A model generated the notes under the pieces. It worked only from the letters and a program-made list of their open reading frames with translations. It did not search any database and was not told where the DNA came from. Of a DNA stretch of 64,000 nt, positions 45,246-54,019 are shown in pieces. The translations under genes were made by a program, and so were the position numbers. Each line of letters starts with the position of its first letter. Positions within the stretch are counted from its first letter, which is position 1. Source of the DNA: Propionibacteriaceae bacterium (lineage in GTDB: Bacteria; Actinomycetota; Actinomycetes; Propionibacteriales; Propionibacteriaceae); assembly GCA_009782915.1 (NCBI GenBank), contig WRIC01000002.1, forward strand, positions 62,001-126,000. Direction: 5' to 3'.

Positions 45246-47861
45246 ATGGGTCACAGAAGTTTAGTGATTGTGGAGTCACCGACGAAGGCGTCGAAGATTT
45301 CCTCCTTCCTGGGGTCCGACTATATTGTCGAATCGAGTGTGGGCCATGTCAGAGACCTGCCGAATACTGCGGCGGAGATCCCAGAGAAATACAAGAAAGA
45401 AAAATGGGCTCGCACAGGGGTCGATATCGACAATGAATTTCGCCCGCTATATGTGGTGAACTCAGACAAGAAAAAAGTCATCTCGGAATTGAAAAAGAAA
45501 CTCAAAGACGTTGATGAACTGCTGCTGGCCACTGACGAGGACCGCGAAGGGGAAGCCATCGCCTGGCATCTGCTTGAAGAACTCAAACCCAAGGTGCCGG
45601 TCAAGCGCATGGTCTTCCACGAGATCACATCATCGGCGATCCAAGCAGCTGTCGCCAATCCGCGCGAAGTGGACACCGACTTGGTGGATGCACAAGAAAC
45701 CAGACGAATCCTGGATCGCCTCTACGGGTACGAGGTGTCACCGGTCTTGTGGAAGAAAGTCATGCCGAGGCTCTCAGCGGGCCGAGTCCAATCAGTGGCC
45801 ACTCGCCTGGTGGTGGATCGCGAAAAAGAGCGCATAGCTTTTCGCCGCGCCTCCTACTGGGATATTGTCGCGACCTTTGACGCTGGTTCACCGGCTGATC
45901 CCCCTCAGTTCACATCGAGGCTCACCCACGTTGGTGATACTCGCATCGCCCAAGGCAAAGACTTCTCCTCAAGTGGGACACTCAAATCTGGTCTGCTGGC
46001 TCTCAGCGAACAAGCAGCCACCACACTTGCGACCGGGCTCGAAGACGCCAGCTATGTGGTCGATGATGTCGAATCCCGCCCCTATACTCGACGCCCACCA
46101 GCCCCCTTCCGTACCACCACCCTCCAGCAGGAGGCTGGAAACAAACTAGGTTTCACTGCGCAAAGAACCATGAGCATTGCCCAAGAACTCTATGAAGCAG
46201 GGTGGATCACCTACATGAGAACTGACTCGGTGACGCTGTCCAACCAGGCTATTGCAGCCACCCGAACCCAGATCTCTAAGCTCTTTGGTGAGAAGTATCT
46301 CCCAGCCAAACCTCGGGTTTACACCTCAAAAGTGAAGAATGCCCAGGAGGCCCATGAGGCTATTCGCCCAGCTGGTGATGTGTTTCGTACCCCGGAAGAA
46401 TCCGGGCTCAGCGCGGATCGGCGCAAACTCTATGAACTGATCTGGAAGAGAACTCTCGCCTCACAGATGGAAGACGCCAAGGGTGAGTCAGTCTCGGTCA
46501 AGATTCTTGCCACCCATTCTTCCCTCCCCCTCGGCGACCAAGAAGTCGATCACTGTCGATTTATCTCCTCAGGTCGTACGGTGACTTTCCCTGGGTTTCT
46601 CAAAGCCTATGTGGAGTCAGTTGGTGATCCAGATGGTGACGAAGAAACCACACGCCTTCCACAGTTGACGAAGAATCAGTCACTCACACCTGTGAGCCTG
46701 ACACCTACTGGGCATGAAACCAAGCCGCCAGCGCGGTATACAGAACCCAGTCTGGTCGCCAAACTTGAAGAACTGGAGATCGGACGCCCGAGCACCTATG
46801 CCTCGATTATCCGAACCATCACCAGCCGGGACTATGTGTTCAAGCGTGGCTCCCAGCTTGTTCCCACCTGGCTTGCTTTCTCAGTGACTCGCCTTCTTGA
46901 AGAACAGTTCACCCAGTTGGTGGACTACACTTTCACAGCCACCATGGAAGACGATCTCGACGACATTGCTACAGGGACAGCCAAAAGACTCGACGTTCTC
47001 AACCACTTCTATTTTGGGGCCGAACACTCCCCAGGGCTCAGTCAGCTCGTGAGCGAATTGTCAGATATTGACCCGCGCAGCCTGGCGACATTCCCGATCC
47101 CCGGTGACGAAGGAATCAATCTACGCGTGGGGCGATATGGCCCCTATGTGGAAGACCCCCTGGGTAAGAAAGCAACCTTGGATGGTGACCTTCCCCCTGA
47201 TGAGCTCACCGAGGAAGTGGCACTTGCCCTGCTCCAGGCGCCCCAGGTTGAGGCCAGGGAATTGGGGGTTTCGTCATTGGGATACATGGTCGTCACCAAG
47301 GATGGTCGCTATGGCCCCTATGTCACTGAGGTTCTTCCCGAGGATGCACCCAAGAGTGCCAAACCACGAACAGGCTCTTTATTCAAATCGATGAGCTTGG
47401 ACACTGTCACCTTGGAGCAGGCCGAGAAACTCATGGGTCTTCCACGAGTGGTGGGCGAGATCGATGGTGACAAGGTGACAGCCCAAAACGGGAGGTACGG
47501 GCCGTACCTCAAGAAGGGAACCATCTCGCGGCCACTAGCCAGCGAGGAGGACATCTTTGAGATCACTGTTGAGGCAGCCCAGGCGCTCTTCGCTGCTCCA
47601 GCGTTGCGAGGTGGGCGCTCCACTGGTCCACTCAAAGAGTTGGGGACTGATCCCGCCACAGGTAAGCCGGTGGTAGTCAAGGATGGTCGTTTTGGCCCCT
47701 ATGTCACCGATGGCGTGACCAACGCAACACTACGTCGCAGTGACACGGTCGAAGAGATCACTGCTGATCGGGCCTTTGAGTTGCTCGCGGAGAAGAGGGC
47801 TAAACCTCCGGCCCCGAAGAGGACTCGTCGGGCTAAAACAAGTACGAAGACAAGGAAGTAG
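45246..47861 (+). CDS. topA: DNA topoisomerase I
   Basis: Type IA topoisomerase of 871 residues that relaxes negative supercoils. The TOPRIM domain starts LVIVESPTKASKISSFLG and has the acidic DEDREGEAIAWHL. The catalytic Tyr is in GWITYMRTDSV near residue 318. The C-terminal part has repeated Topo_C_Rpt units (GRYGPYVED, GRYGPYVTE, GRYGPYLKK, GRFGPYVTD) and ends in a Lys/Arg-rich tail, as usual in actinobacteria. The ATG 45246 (SD AGGGAGCAGGA) replaces the TTG at 45228 of the track. tmk follows after 7 bp. Confidence 0.96.
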   Translation: MGHRSLVIVESPTKASKISSFLGSDYIVESSVGHVRDLPNTAAEIPEKYKKEKWARTGVDIDNEFRPLYVVNSDKKKVISELKKKLKDVDELLLATDEDREGEAIAWHLLEELKPKVPVKRMVFHEITSSAIQAAVANPREVDTDLVDAQETRRILDRLYGYEVSPVLWKKVMPRLSAGRVQSVATRLVVDREKERIAFRRASYWDIVATFDAGSPADPPQFTSRLTHVGDTRIAQGKDFSSSGTLKSGLLALSEQAATTLATGLEDASYVVDDVESRPYTRRPPAPFRTTTLQQEAGNKLGFTAQRTMSIAQELYEAGWITYMRTDSVTLSNQAIAATRTQISKLFGEKYLPAKPRVYTSKVKNAQEAHEAIRPAGDVFRTPEESGLSADRRKLYELIWKRTLASQMEDAKGESVSVKILATHSSLPLGDQEVDHCRFISSGRTVTFPGFLKAYVESVGDPDGDEETTRLPQLTKNQSLTPVSLTPTGHETKPPARYTEPSLVAKLEELEIGRPSTYASIIRTITSRDYVFKRGSQLVPTWLAFSVTRLLEEQFTQLVDYTFTATMEDDLDDIATGTAKRLDVLNHFYFGAEHSPGLSQLVSELSDIDPRSLATFPIPGDEGINLRVGRYGPYVEDPLGKKATLDGDLPPDELTEEVALALLQAPQVEARELGVSSLGYMVVTKDGRYGPYVTEVLPEDAPKSAKPRTGSLFKSMSLDTVTLEQAEKLMGLPRVVGEIDGDKVTAQNGRYGPYLKKGTISRPLASEEDIFEITVEAAQALFAAPALRGGRSTGPLKELGTDPATGKPVVVKDGRFGPYVTDGVTNATLRRSDTVEEITADRAFELLAEKRAKPPAPKRTRRAKTSTKTRK

Positions 47862-47868
47862 GGCGGGT

Positions 47869-48522
47869 ATGAGTGCCAAGAAGAAGGGTCTTTTCATCGT
47901 CTTTGAGGGTGGAGATGGTGCAGGAAAATCTACACAGGCTGCTCGGTTGGCTGCCTGGTTATCCTCCGAGGGTTACCATGTCCACACCACCTTCCAGCCG
48001 GGAGATACTGCGATCGGGGCGAAGATTCGTGAGGTTGTCCTCAATGGTGACATCGAATTGTGCCCGCGGGCTGAAGCTCTGCTTTACTGTGTGGACAAGG
48101 CCCAACACATCTTTGAGGTGGTCCATCCCTGCCTGGACAAGGAAATGATTGTCATCTGTGATCGCTATGTGGATTCCACGATCGCCTACCAGGGTTCTGG
48201 CAAGACTCTCACCCATGAAGAGGTGGAACATATTGCCTGGTGGACAGTCAATCATCTGGTCCCCGATTTGACTGTCCTGATGGATGTTCCTGTCTCTCAG
48301 GGCTTGACCCGCAAGGAATGGCTGGATGACACTGACGAATCAGAGTTGGAATTTCACGAGCGAGTACGGGACTATTTCCTGGGCTTAGCTTCTACTGGTC
48401 CGGGAAAGTATCTGGTGGTCAATGGTCGCGATCCGAAGGATGAGGTCACAGCCCAGGTACGGGAGGCAGTCACCAAGCTCATTGCCGGGGGACATCATGT
48501 CTTGGAGAAGGACCCCGCCTAG
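47869..48522 (+). CDS. tmk: Thymidylate kinase
   Basis: dTMP kinase, 217 residues. The P-loop is FEGGDGAGKSTQAARLA (residues 12-28). The Arg/acidic DR motif CDRYVDSTIAYQG and a lid region near TRKEWLDDTDESELEFHERV complete the fold. In the FQPGDTAIGAKIR segment the usual TREPG is replaced by TFQPGD, a mild deviation at the DR(E/H) base-binding loop. It is close behind topA, the common actinobacterial order, but holB does not follow; a repeat and an SDR gene come instead. Confidence 0.93.
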   Translation: MSAKKKGLFIVFEGGDGAGKSTQAARLAAWLSSEGYHVHTTFQPGDTAIGAKIREVVLNGDIELCPRAEALLYCVDKAQHIFEVVHPCLDKEMIVICDRYVDSTIAYQGSGKTLTHEEVEHIAWWTVNHLVPDLTVLMDVPVSQGLTRKEWLDDTDESELEFHERVRDYFLGLASTGPGKYLVVNGRDPKDEVTAQVREAVTKLIAGGHHVLEKDPA

Positions 48523-48564
48523 GACGGGCGTGTTATCTCTTCCCAACCCGGTCATTCTTTAGTG

Positions 48565-48655
48565 GATTGTGGTCATTCCGCGCGAAGTCGCGGAATCCAG
48601 ATACCACAGTTTCAGAGAAGGGGACAGGCCCGACTGTCACACGGGAACCGTCCCT
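48565..48655. repeat. Family-A and family-B repeats after tmk
   Basis: A unit with ATTCCGCG-CGAAGT-CGCGGAAT and CCAGATACCACAGT lies at 48574-48612. A divergent family-B element (GGGGACAGGCCCGACTGTCA...GGGAACCGTCCC) follows to the end of the convergent SDR gene. Confidence 0.65.
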
Positions 48656-49498
48656 TTAGCGTTTGGTCAATCGAGAAATAATCGTCTCCATGTTGTTGAG
48701 CAGATACATGGTGGCCGTGTCGACGAGTCGATCAGGTAACAGGGGTAGACCCCGGGTGAGGAAGGCCCCCATTCCTTTGCGATATCTTGTCTTGGGGTGG
48801 GCTGTGGTGCAGGCATGAGCAATGACGTCTGCGATGACCTCGGGCTGTGAAGCTAACCCACCTCCAGCAGCATCGAGGGCTGTGGCAAAATTCTTGGCGA
48901 TGAGTGAATACTTGCCGAGACCTGAGACGGATCGCAGGTTCTGGGCAGCGATGGATTCCCAATTGGTGTGGATGAGTCCAGGCTGGACGAGGATAACGTC
49001 GATTCCGAAGGGGCGTACTTCCTGGCGTAGTGCATCTGAGAGAGCTTCGATGGCGTACTTGGTGGCGTGATACCAGCCACCTAGTGCCATAGAGAAACCA
49101 CTTCCAATGGAGGATACATTGATGATGCGCCCGCGGTCCTGGGTCATCATGTGGGGTAGAACTAATTGAATGAGCCTCATGGCTCCGAAAACATTAACAT
49201 CGAATTGGCGGCGCGCCTCACTGAGGGGCACCTCTTCGATAGCCCCGTAGGAGCCGTAACCGGCGTTATTCACCAGGATATCGATCTTGGACTCTTGGGC
49301 CATGACAGTGTCGATTGCTTGTCTCATGGAATCTTCAACTGTGACATCCAAACGCACAGTGGAGATGCCACGTTGTTCCAGGTCGGACATGGGGCGTCGA
49401 GCAGCGGCATAGACTTTGAAACCACGTTCATGAAGTCTCAGGGCACTGTGGTAGCCGATCCCTGAGGAGGCCCCTGTCACGAGGGCGGTTGTGGTCAT
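48656..49498 (-). CDS. Short-chain dehydrogenase/reductase
   Basis: Classical SDR of 280 residues. The cofactor motif is ALVTGASSGIG (residues 5-15), NNAGYGS is the structural motif, and the catalytic residues are Ser in INVSSIGSGFSM and YHATK (Tyr-x-x-x-Lys). It resembles SDRs annotated as oxidoreductases acting on lipids or aldehydes; substrate unknown. The start is ATG 49498; TAGGAT lies seven bases upstream on the minus strand. The track start at 49837 is artificial. Divergent from hemA. Confidence 0.9.
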   Translation of the reverse strand: MTTTALVTGASSGIGYHSALRLHERGFKVYAAARRPMSDLEQRGISTVRLDVTVEDSMRQAIDTVMAQESKIDILVNNAGYGSYGAIEEVPLSEARRQFDVNVFGAMRLIQLVLPHMMTQDRGRIINVSSIGSGFSMALGGWYHATKYAIEALSDALRQEVRPFGIDVILVQPGLIHTNWESIAAQNLRSVSGLGKYSLIAKNFATALDAAGGGLASQPEVIADVIAHACTTAHPKTRYRKGMGAFLTRGLPLLPDRLVDTATMYLLNNMETIISRLTKR

Positions 49499-49609
49499 GG
49501 AATGAATCCTAGTGGGCAGTGAGTTCTCAAGGAAAGTTGTCTGATGGTTATCGTGTGGGGCCACCATGAATTGGTGAGAACAATATGGTAAAAACAAGGA
49601 TTCTAGGAT

Positions 49610-49638
49610 TTGGGCATAGTAACAACCCTTGATAAGCT
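49610..49638 (+). promoter_or_regulatory. Promoter of the haem gene cluster (leaderless)
   Basis: TTGGGC (49610-49615), a 17-bp spacer and TAAGCT (49633-49638), then six bases to ATG 49645. An 8-bp inverted pair AATCCTAG/CTAGGATT (49504, 49603) brackets the region upstream. Confidence 0.5.
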
Positions 49639-49644
49639 GGAGCA

Positions 49645-50880
49645 ATGCCATTGCTATCAGTCGGCGTGTGCCACCGTGAAGCATCACCCGAGCAGTTGGC
49701 CGCGTTGGGGCGGGCAGAGAATGATCTCGTCGATTATCTTGAGCAACACAGCGAAGGATTGATCGATGGGTTTGTTGCTTTGGTGACCTGCAACCGCGTT
49801 GAACTCTATCTCGATGCCACAACCTTCCATGGTGCACTGGGCATGGTCATGGACGCGATCAACACTGTGGTGGGTGATGATTCTCAAGGGCTGACTGATT
49901 CTGTCTACACCCATGTGGGTGCTGGAGCAGTGGACCACCTCTATCGTGTTGCCGCTGGTTTGGAATCGATGGTGGTCGGAGAAAATGAGATCATCGGGCA
50001 GGTACGTTCCGCTTTGGCTGCCGGAACGATGGTATCCCCGAAACTTCGTCGCGCTTTCCAAGGTGCACTGACTACAGCAAAAGCTATCACCACGAACACT
50101 GGATTGGGTAAGGTGCGTCGTTCCCTGGCGTCGGTCGGTTTGGATCTGGCAGCTGCTGAGAGATCACTAGAAAACCCGGACGAGACCTTGTTGAATTCTT
50201 GGGACCACACTCGCGTACTCATCTTGGGAACCGGACAATATGCCGGTACGGTGGTGGCTGATCTGACGCGGCGAGGTTGCACCGACATGATGGTCTACTC
50301 TGCCTCAGGTAATGCTCTGGCTTTTGCTGAAACCCATCCGGCTGTTGTTCCCACTGCGGATTTGGTTCTCGCTCTCAAAGCTACTGATCTCGTGGTGACC
50401 GCCTCGGGCAATGGTATAGCCCGCATCGATGCTGGTCTTCTTGCTGGTGCTCAAGCCCAAGTCATCATTGATCTTAGTGGTGGTGTGGATCTGGATGAGG
50501 ATCTGCCTGTTCGGGTTATTGGCTTGGGTGAAATCGGTCGCCATGCTCCTCCGGCTTGTCAGGAGTCTGTTGATCAAGCAGAGCAGATGCTGACGGATGC
50601 TGTTGCAGAGTTAATGAACGCCGAACTTGAACGTGGTGCTGCACCAGCGATCACAGCGATCCGTGGATATGTGGCCTCCATCATTGAGGAAGAGGTTGAG
50701 CGTACCCGTAATGCCCATCCACCGGAGGTTGTCGAGGTGGTACAAAAATCCCTCCACCGTGTGACAGGAGCTATGTTGCATCATCCCAGTGTGGCTGCGG
50801 CGGAATTGGCCCGTATTGGCCGGATGGACGACTATAATCAAGCACTCCAGACCATTTTTGGAATACGAGTGGAGGTTTAA
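49645..50880 (+). CDS. hemA: Glutamyl-tRNA reductase
   Basis: First committed enzyme of the C5 route to 5-aminolevulinate; reduces Glu-tRNA to glutamate-1-semialdehyde with NADPH. 411 residues. The catalytic Cys is in VTCNRVELYLD near residue 50, the tRNA-binding part continues with GLESMVVGENEIIGQVRSAL, and the NADPH domain has VLILGTGQYAGTVVADL. The family Gly-x-Gly-x-x pattern is GTGQYA, slightly altered from GAGEM. Together with hemL it makes ALA here. The stop overlaps hemC by one base. Confidence 0.95.
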   Translation: MPLLSVGVCHREASPEQLAALGRAENDLVDYLEQHSEGLIDGFVALVTCNRVELYLDATTFHGALGMVMDAINTVVGDDSQGLTDSVYTHVGAGAVDHLYRVAAGLESMVVGENEIIGQVRSALAAGTMVSPKLRRAFQGALTTAKAITTNTGLGKVRRSLASVGLDLAAAERSLENPDETLLNSWDHTRVLILGTGQYAGTVVADLTRRGCTDMMVYSASGNALAFAETHPAVVPTADLVLALKATDLVVTASGNGIARIDAGLLAGAQAQVIIDLSGGVDLDEDLPVRVIGLGEIGRHAPPACQESVDQAEQMLTDAVAELMNAELERGAAPAITAIRGYVASIIEEEVERTRNAHPPEVVEVVQKSLHRVTGAMLHHPSVAAAELARIGRMDDYNQALQTIFGIRVEV

Positions 50881-51812
50881 TGGGCTTCGACACTACGTCA
50901 CGCCTCCTTCGTCTTGGGACTCGCAGTTCCCCCCTTGCTATGGCTCAATCTGGCCACGTTGCGCGTGATCTTGAGGGGGCGACAGGGCTGAAATCCGAAC
51001 TGGTTCCCATCCGTGTGGAGGGTGATGATCACACCCTGGCAATGGATGGTGCTTCTCGCCCAGGGATCTTTGCTTCTGCTTTGCGTGATGCTTTACTTGC
51101 CGGCGAGGTGGACTATGTGGTTCATTCTTTCAAGGATCTTCCCTCAGCAGGTGTTGAGGGTCTTGTGATCCCTGCTATCCCTGCTCGTCAGCCCCCTTTT
51201 GATGTCTTGGCAGGAACCTCCCTCACCTTTGATCAGTTGCCCCCTGGTGCGCGCATTGGCACCTCATCTCCACGTCGAGCTAGTGCCTTGCTCAGATGTC
51301 GCAGTGATCTTCAGATTCTTCCCGTACGCGGAAATGTGGACACTCGCCTTCGCAAAGTGACTGCTGGTGAGCTGGACGCGGTCATCATGGCCTATGCGGG
51401 ATTGGAGCGTTTGGGGGTACGCGACGAGGCTTGGCAGGTGTTTTCTCCTGAGGAACTCCTCCCTGCTCCAGCTCAGGGAGCTTTGGCGGTTGAGTGCAGA
51501 CAGGACTCTGCCTATATGGGGGCCCTCGGCGAACTTGACCACCTGTGGACTCGGTTGGCTGTGACGAGCGAGCGGTCTGTGCTTGCGGGTGTGGGGGCCA
51601 CATGCACCACCGCTGTGGCCGCCTTAGCCACCTGGGAAGCCAGGACACTCACCTTGACTGCCGAATTGTCTGACCATCTCCATGTCTGCCATGCCCTGGC
51701 CATCGGCACCTGTGTTATCCCAGATGTGACCGATGAGGCCATCCCTGCGGTCACTGATCTGGGGAGTCGTGTCGCTGAGGTTTTACTCAACCATGAAGGA
51801 AGAAATGACTGA
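50880..51812 (+). CDS. hemC: Hydroxymethylbilane synthase (porphobilinogen deaminase)
   Basis: Joins four porphobilinogens into hydroxymethylbilane. 310 residues. RLGTRSSPLAMAQSGHVA at the N-terminus, the Asp and Arg-rich site VHSFKDLPSA, RIGTSSPRRASALLR and the dipyrromethane-cofactor Cys in GVGATCTTAVAAL near residue 240. Usual length. TAATG overlap with hemA. Confidence 0.95.
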   Translation: MGFDTTSRLLRLGTRSSPLAMAQSGHVARDLEGATGLKSELVPIRVEGDDHTLAMDGASRPGIFASALRDALLAGEVDYVVHSFKDLPSAGVEGLVIPAIPARQPPFDVLAGTSLTFDQLPPGARIGTSSPRRASALLRCRSDLQILPVRGNVDTRLRKVTAGELDAVIMAYAGLERLGVRDEAWQVFSPEELLPAPAQGALAVECRQDSAYMGALGELDHLWTRLAVTSERSVLAGVGATCTTAVAALATWEARTLTLTAELSDHLHVCHALAIGTCVIPDVTDEAIPAVTDLGSRVAEVLLNHEGRND

Positions 51813-52839
51813 ACCCACCCTGATTCAGGCCTATCGTGGCCACCGTACTCCCACTCGTCCTGTGTGGTTCATGCGCCAAGCTGGACGGTCCCTGCCGGAG
51901 TATCGTGCTGCCCGCGAGGGAACAGCCATGCTGGAGGCCTGCCTAACCCCAGACCTCGCTGCTGAGATCACTGTCCAACCGGTGCGCCGCCACCAGGTGG
52001 ATGCAGCAATCTTCTTCTCCGACATCATGATCCCTGCCAAATGTGCGGGAGTGGGGGTGGAGATCGTCCCTGGTCGTGGACCGGTCTTGGACCGCCCTAT
52101 TCGTAGTGCCCAGGATGTCGCTGCCCTGCCGGAGTTAACACCCGAAGCACTGACACCGATCACACAGGGTGTTCAAGCCACGATGGCGCTGTTGGGTGAT
52201 ACTCCGCTGATTGGTTTCGCCGGGGCGCCTTTCACAGTTGCCTCTTATCTGGTGGAAGGTGAGCCTTCACGCAGTTTCCCTCACACGAAGGCGCTCATGG
52301 CTAGTGACCCTGCGACCTGGGAGCAGCTGGCTCGCTGGGTGGCGCGGACTACTGAAGCCTTTCTGGTGGCTCAAATCGAAGCAGGCGCCCAGGCGATTCA
52401 GCTTTTCGACTCTTGGGTGGGTGCACTGAGTGTTTCCGAGTATGTGACCCAAGCTCAGCCCTACTCGGGGTTGGTCTTTGATGGGATTGCCTCCAGGTTC
52501 GATGTTCCCCGAGTTCACTTCGGTACGGGCACTGCTCACCTTCTCCCTGCGATGTACGACGCTGGTGCCACGGTCATGGGTGTGGATGTCAACCTCTCCT
52601 TGGGCGAAGCTGAGGAACGCCTCGGTGGTGGGGTTCCCCTCCAAGGCAATATCAATCCTGAGATGTTGACTGCCCCGTGGGAGGAATTGGAAGCTCACGT
52701 ACGAGAGGTGCTCATTGCTGGTCAACAAGCGCCAGGACATGTGGTGAATCTTGGTCATGGCGTACCTCCAACCACTGATCCCGATGTGCTCACCCGCGTG
52801 GTGGAATTGATCCACTCGATTCCCGACAATGACCTCTAG
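51805..52839 (+). CDS. hemE: Uroporphyrinogen decarboxylase
   Basis: Converts uroporphyrinogen III to coproporphyrinogen III. 344 residues. Signature RPVWFMRQAGRSLPEYRA near residue 15, FFSDIMIP, GFAGAPFTVASYLVEG and FDSWVGALS are present. ATG 51805 with SD GAAGGAAGAA overlaps the hemC stop by 8 bp; the track start at 51733 is wrong. A radical SAM gene begins 19 bp after its stop. Confidence 0.96.
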   Translation: MTEPTLIQAYRGHRTPTRPVWFMRQAGRSLPEYRAAREGTAMLEACLTPDLAAEITVQPVRRHQVDAAIFFSDIMIPAKCAGVGVEIVPGRGPVLDRPIRSAQDVAALPELTPEALTPITQGVQATMALLGDTPLIGFAGAPFTVASYLVEGEPSRSFPHTKALMASDPATWEQLARWVARTTEAFLVAQIEAGAQAIQLFDSWVGALSVSEYVTQAQPYSGLVFDGIASRFDVPRVHFGTGTAHLLPAMYDAGATVMGVDVNLSLGEAEERLGGGVPLQGNINPEMLTAPWEELEAHVREVLIAGQQAPGHVVNLGHGVPPTTDPDVLTRVVELIHSIPDNDL

Positions 52840-52858
52840 ACTCGATTAGGAATACGAT

Positions 52859-54019
52859 ATGAACCCCCATCCTCATTTAGCCCAGGGACATCCCCAAGGT
52901 CACCCTGGTGCCATCGGATCAGTGAAACCCGACAATTGGGTTTATGCCCGTGCGCCAATGATCGTCTATTGGGAACTTACCAATGCTTGTGCTTTGGCTT
53001 GTCGCCACTGTCGTGCAACCGCCCAGCCTGATCCAGGGCCGAATGAACTCACCACTGCCCAAGCGATTGCTGTGTTGGACCAGGTGGTTGAGTTTGGTGA
53101 ACCCACTCCCCATGTCACCATGACTGGTGGAGACCCACTGAAAAGACCCGACCTTGTGGAACTGTTGGATGCTGCGGCGGAGCGTGGTTTGGGGGTCTCC
53201 TTGGCCCCTGCGGTCACACCACTGCTGACCAAAGAAAGACTTGCTGAGGTCAAAGCTCATGGAGTGCAGGCTATCTCCTTGTCGCTGGATGGTTTGACAG
53301 CTCAGTCCCATGATGGTCTGCGCGGGGTGCCAGGCACCTTCGATCAGACCATGGAGGCCCTCGACATTGCTGCTGAGGTTGGTCTAGGGGTCCAGGTCAA
53401 CACCTTGGTGTGTGAGAACAATGCCGACGAGATCCGTGACATCTATGAGTTACTGAAGACCAAGACGCTGATGAGATGGTCGCTATTTTTCTTGATCTCG
53501 GTGGGTCGTGGCTCGGAGCTAACCGAGATCAGCCCTGGTGCTGGTGAAAAACTCATGATCGACCTCATGGCCTATAACCGCGAGGCCTCCTTCCAGGTTC
53601 GTACCACTGAGGCGATGAGCTATCGCCGTGTGGCTGCCCAAGCACTGGCCAAACGCGGAATGAGTGATGAAGAAATCGAAGCCTCACCGATTGCGATGTC
53701 TTTCGGAATCCGCGATGGCAACGGCGTCGTCTTCATCTCCCATGAGGGCGATATCACCCCCTCGGGTTTCCTTCCCGTACCCCTTGGTAATGTGAAGACC
53801 GACCGTCTTGCCGAGGTCTATCAAACCCATCCCACCATGCAAGCCCTGCGTGATCCCTTGCAGTTCAAGGGCCGTTGTGGGCGCTGCGACTTCCAACTGT
53901 GGTGTGGTGGTTCGCGAGCACGAGCCTGGGCATGGACTCAGGATCTGTTGGAGACTGATCCCCTGTGTCCCTATGTTCCTAACGCAGATGCTATCCCTCA
54001 AGCCCAGGGGACCCGTTGA
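52859..54019 (+). CDS. Radical SAM/SPASM protein with AhbD/NirJ-type cysteine pattern
   Basis: A 386-residue radical SAM enzyme in the middle of the haem cluster. The SAM cluster motif CALACRHC gives Cys44, Cys48 and Cys51; TGGDPLKRPDL is the GGE-like SAM-binding block. The C-terminal motif C-X2-C-X5-C-X20-C (Cys340, 343, 349 and 370) is, as I recall, the one described for NirJ/AhbC/AhbD, the haem d1 and alternative-haem enzymes. AhbD converts iron-coproporphyrin III to haem b without oxygen. Its partner genes here make exactly that substrate, and no chdC (hemQ) is in the window. It could instead be a NirJ-like or unassigned tetrapyrrole enzyme (TIGR04053-like group). Its stop overlaps hemY by 4 bp (TTGA), so it is translated with it. 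Confidence 0.85.
   Translation: MNPHPHLAQGHPQGHPGAIGSVKPDNWVYARAPMIVYWELTNACALACRHCRATAQPDPGPNELTTAQAIAVLDQVVEFGEPTPHVTMTGGDPLKRPDLVELLDAAAERGLGVSLAPAVTPLLTKERLAEVKAHGVQAISLSLDGLTAQSHDGLRGVPGTFDQTMEALDIAAEVGLGVQVNTLVCENNADEIRDIYELLKTKTLMRWSLFFLISVGRGSELTEISPGAGEKLMIDLMAYNREASFQVRTTEAMSYRRVAAQALAKRGMSDEEIEASPIAMSFGIRDGNGVVFISHEGDITPSGFLPVPLGNVKTDRLAEVYQTHPTMQALRDPLQFKGRCGRCDFQLWCGGSRARAWAWTQDLLETDPLCPYVPNADAIPQAQGTR

Noticed and set aside
49499-49837. Long N-terminal extension of the SDR protein
   Set aside because: It would run antisense through the hemA promoter and 5' end; the classical SDR start MTTTALVTGASSGIG is at 49498.
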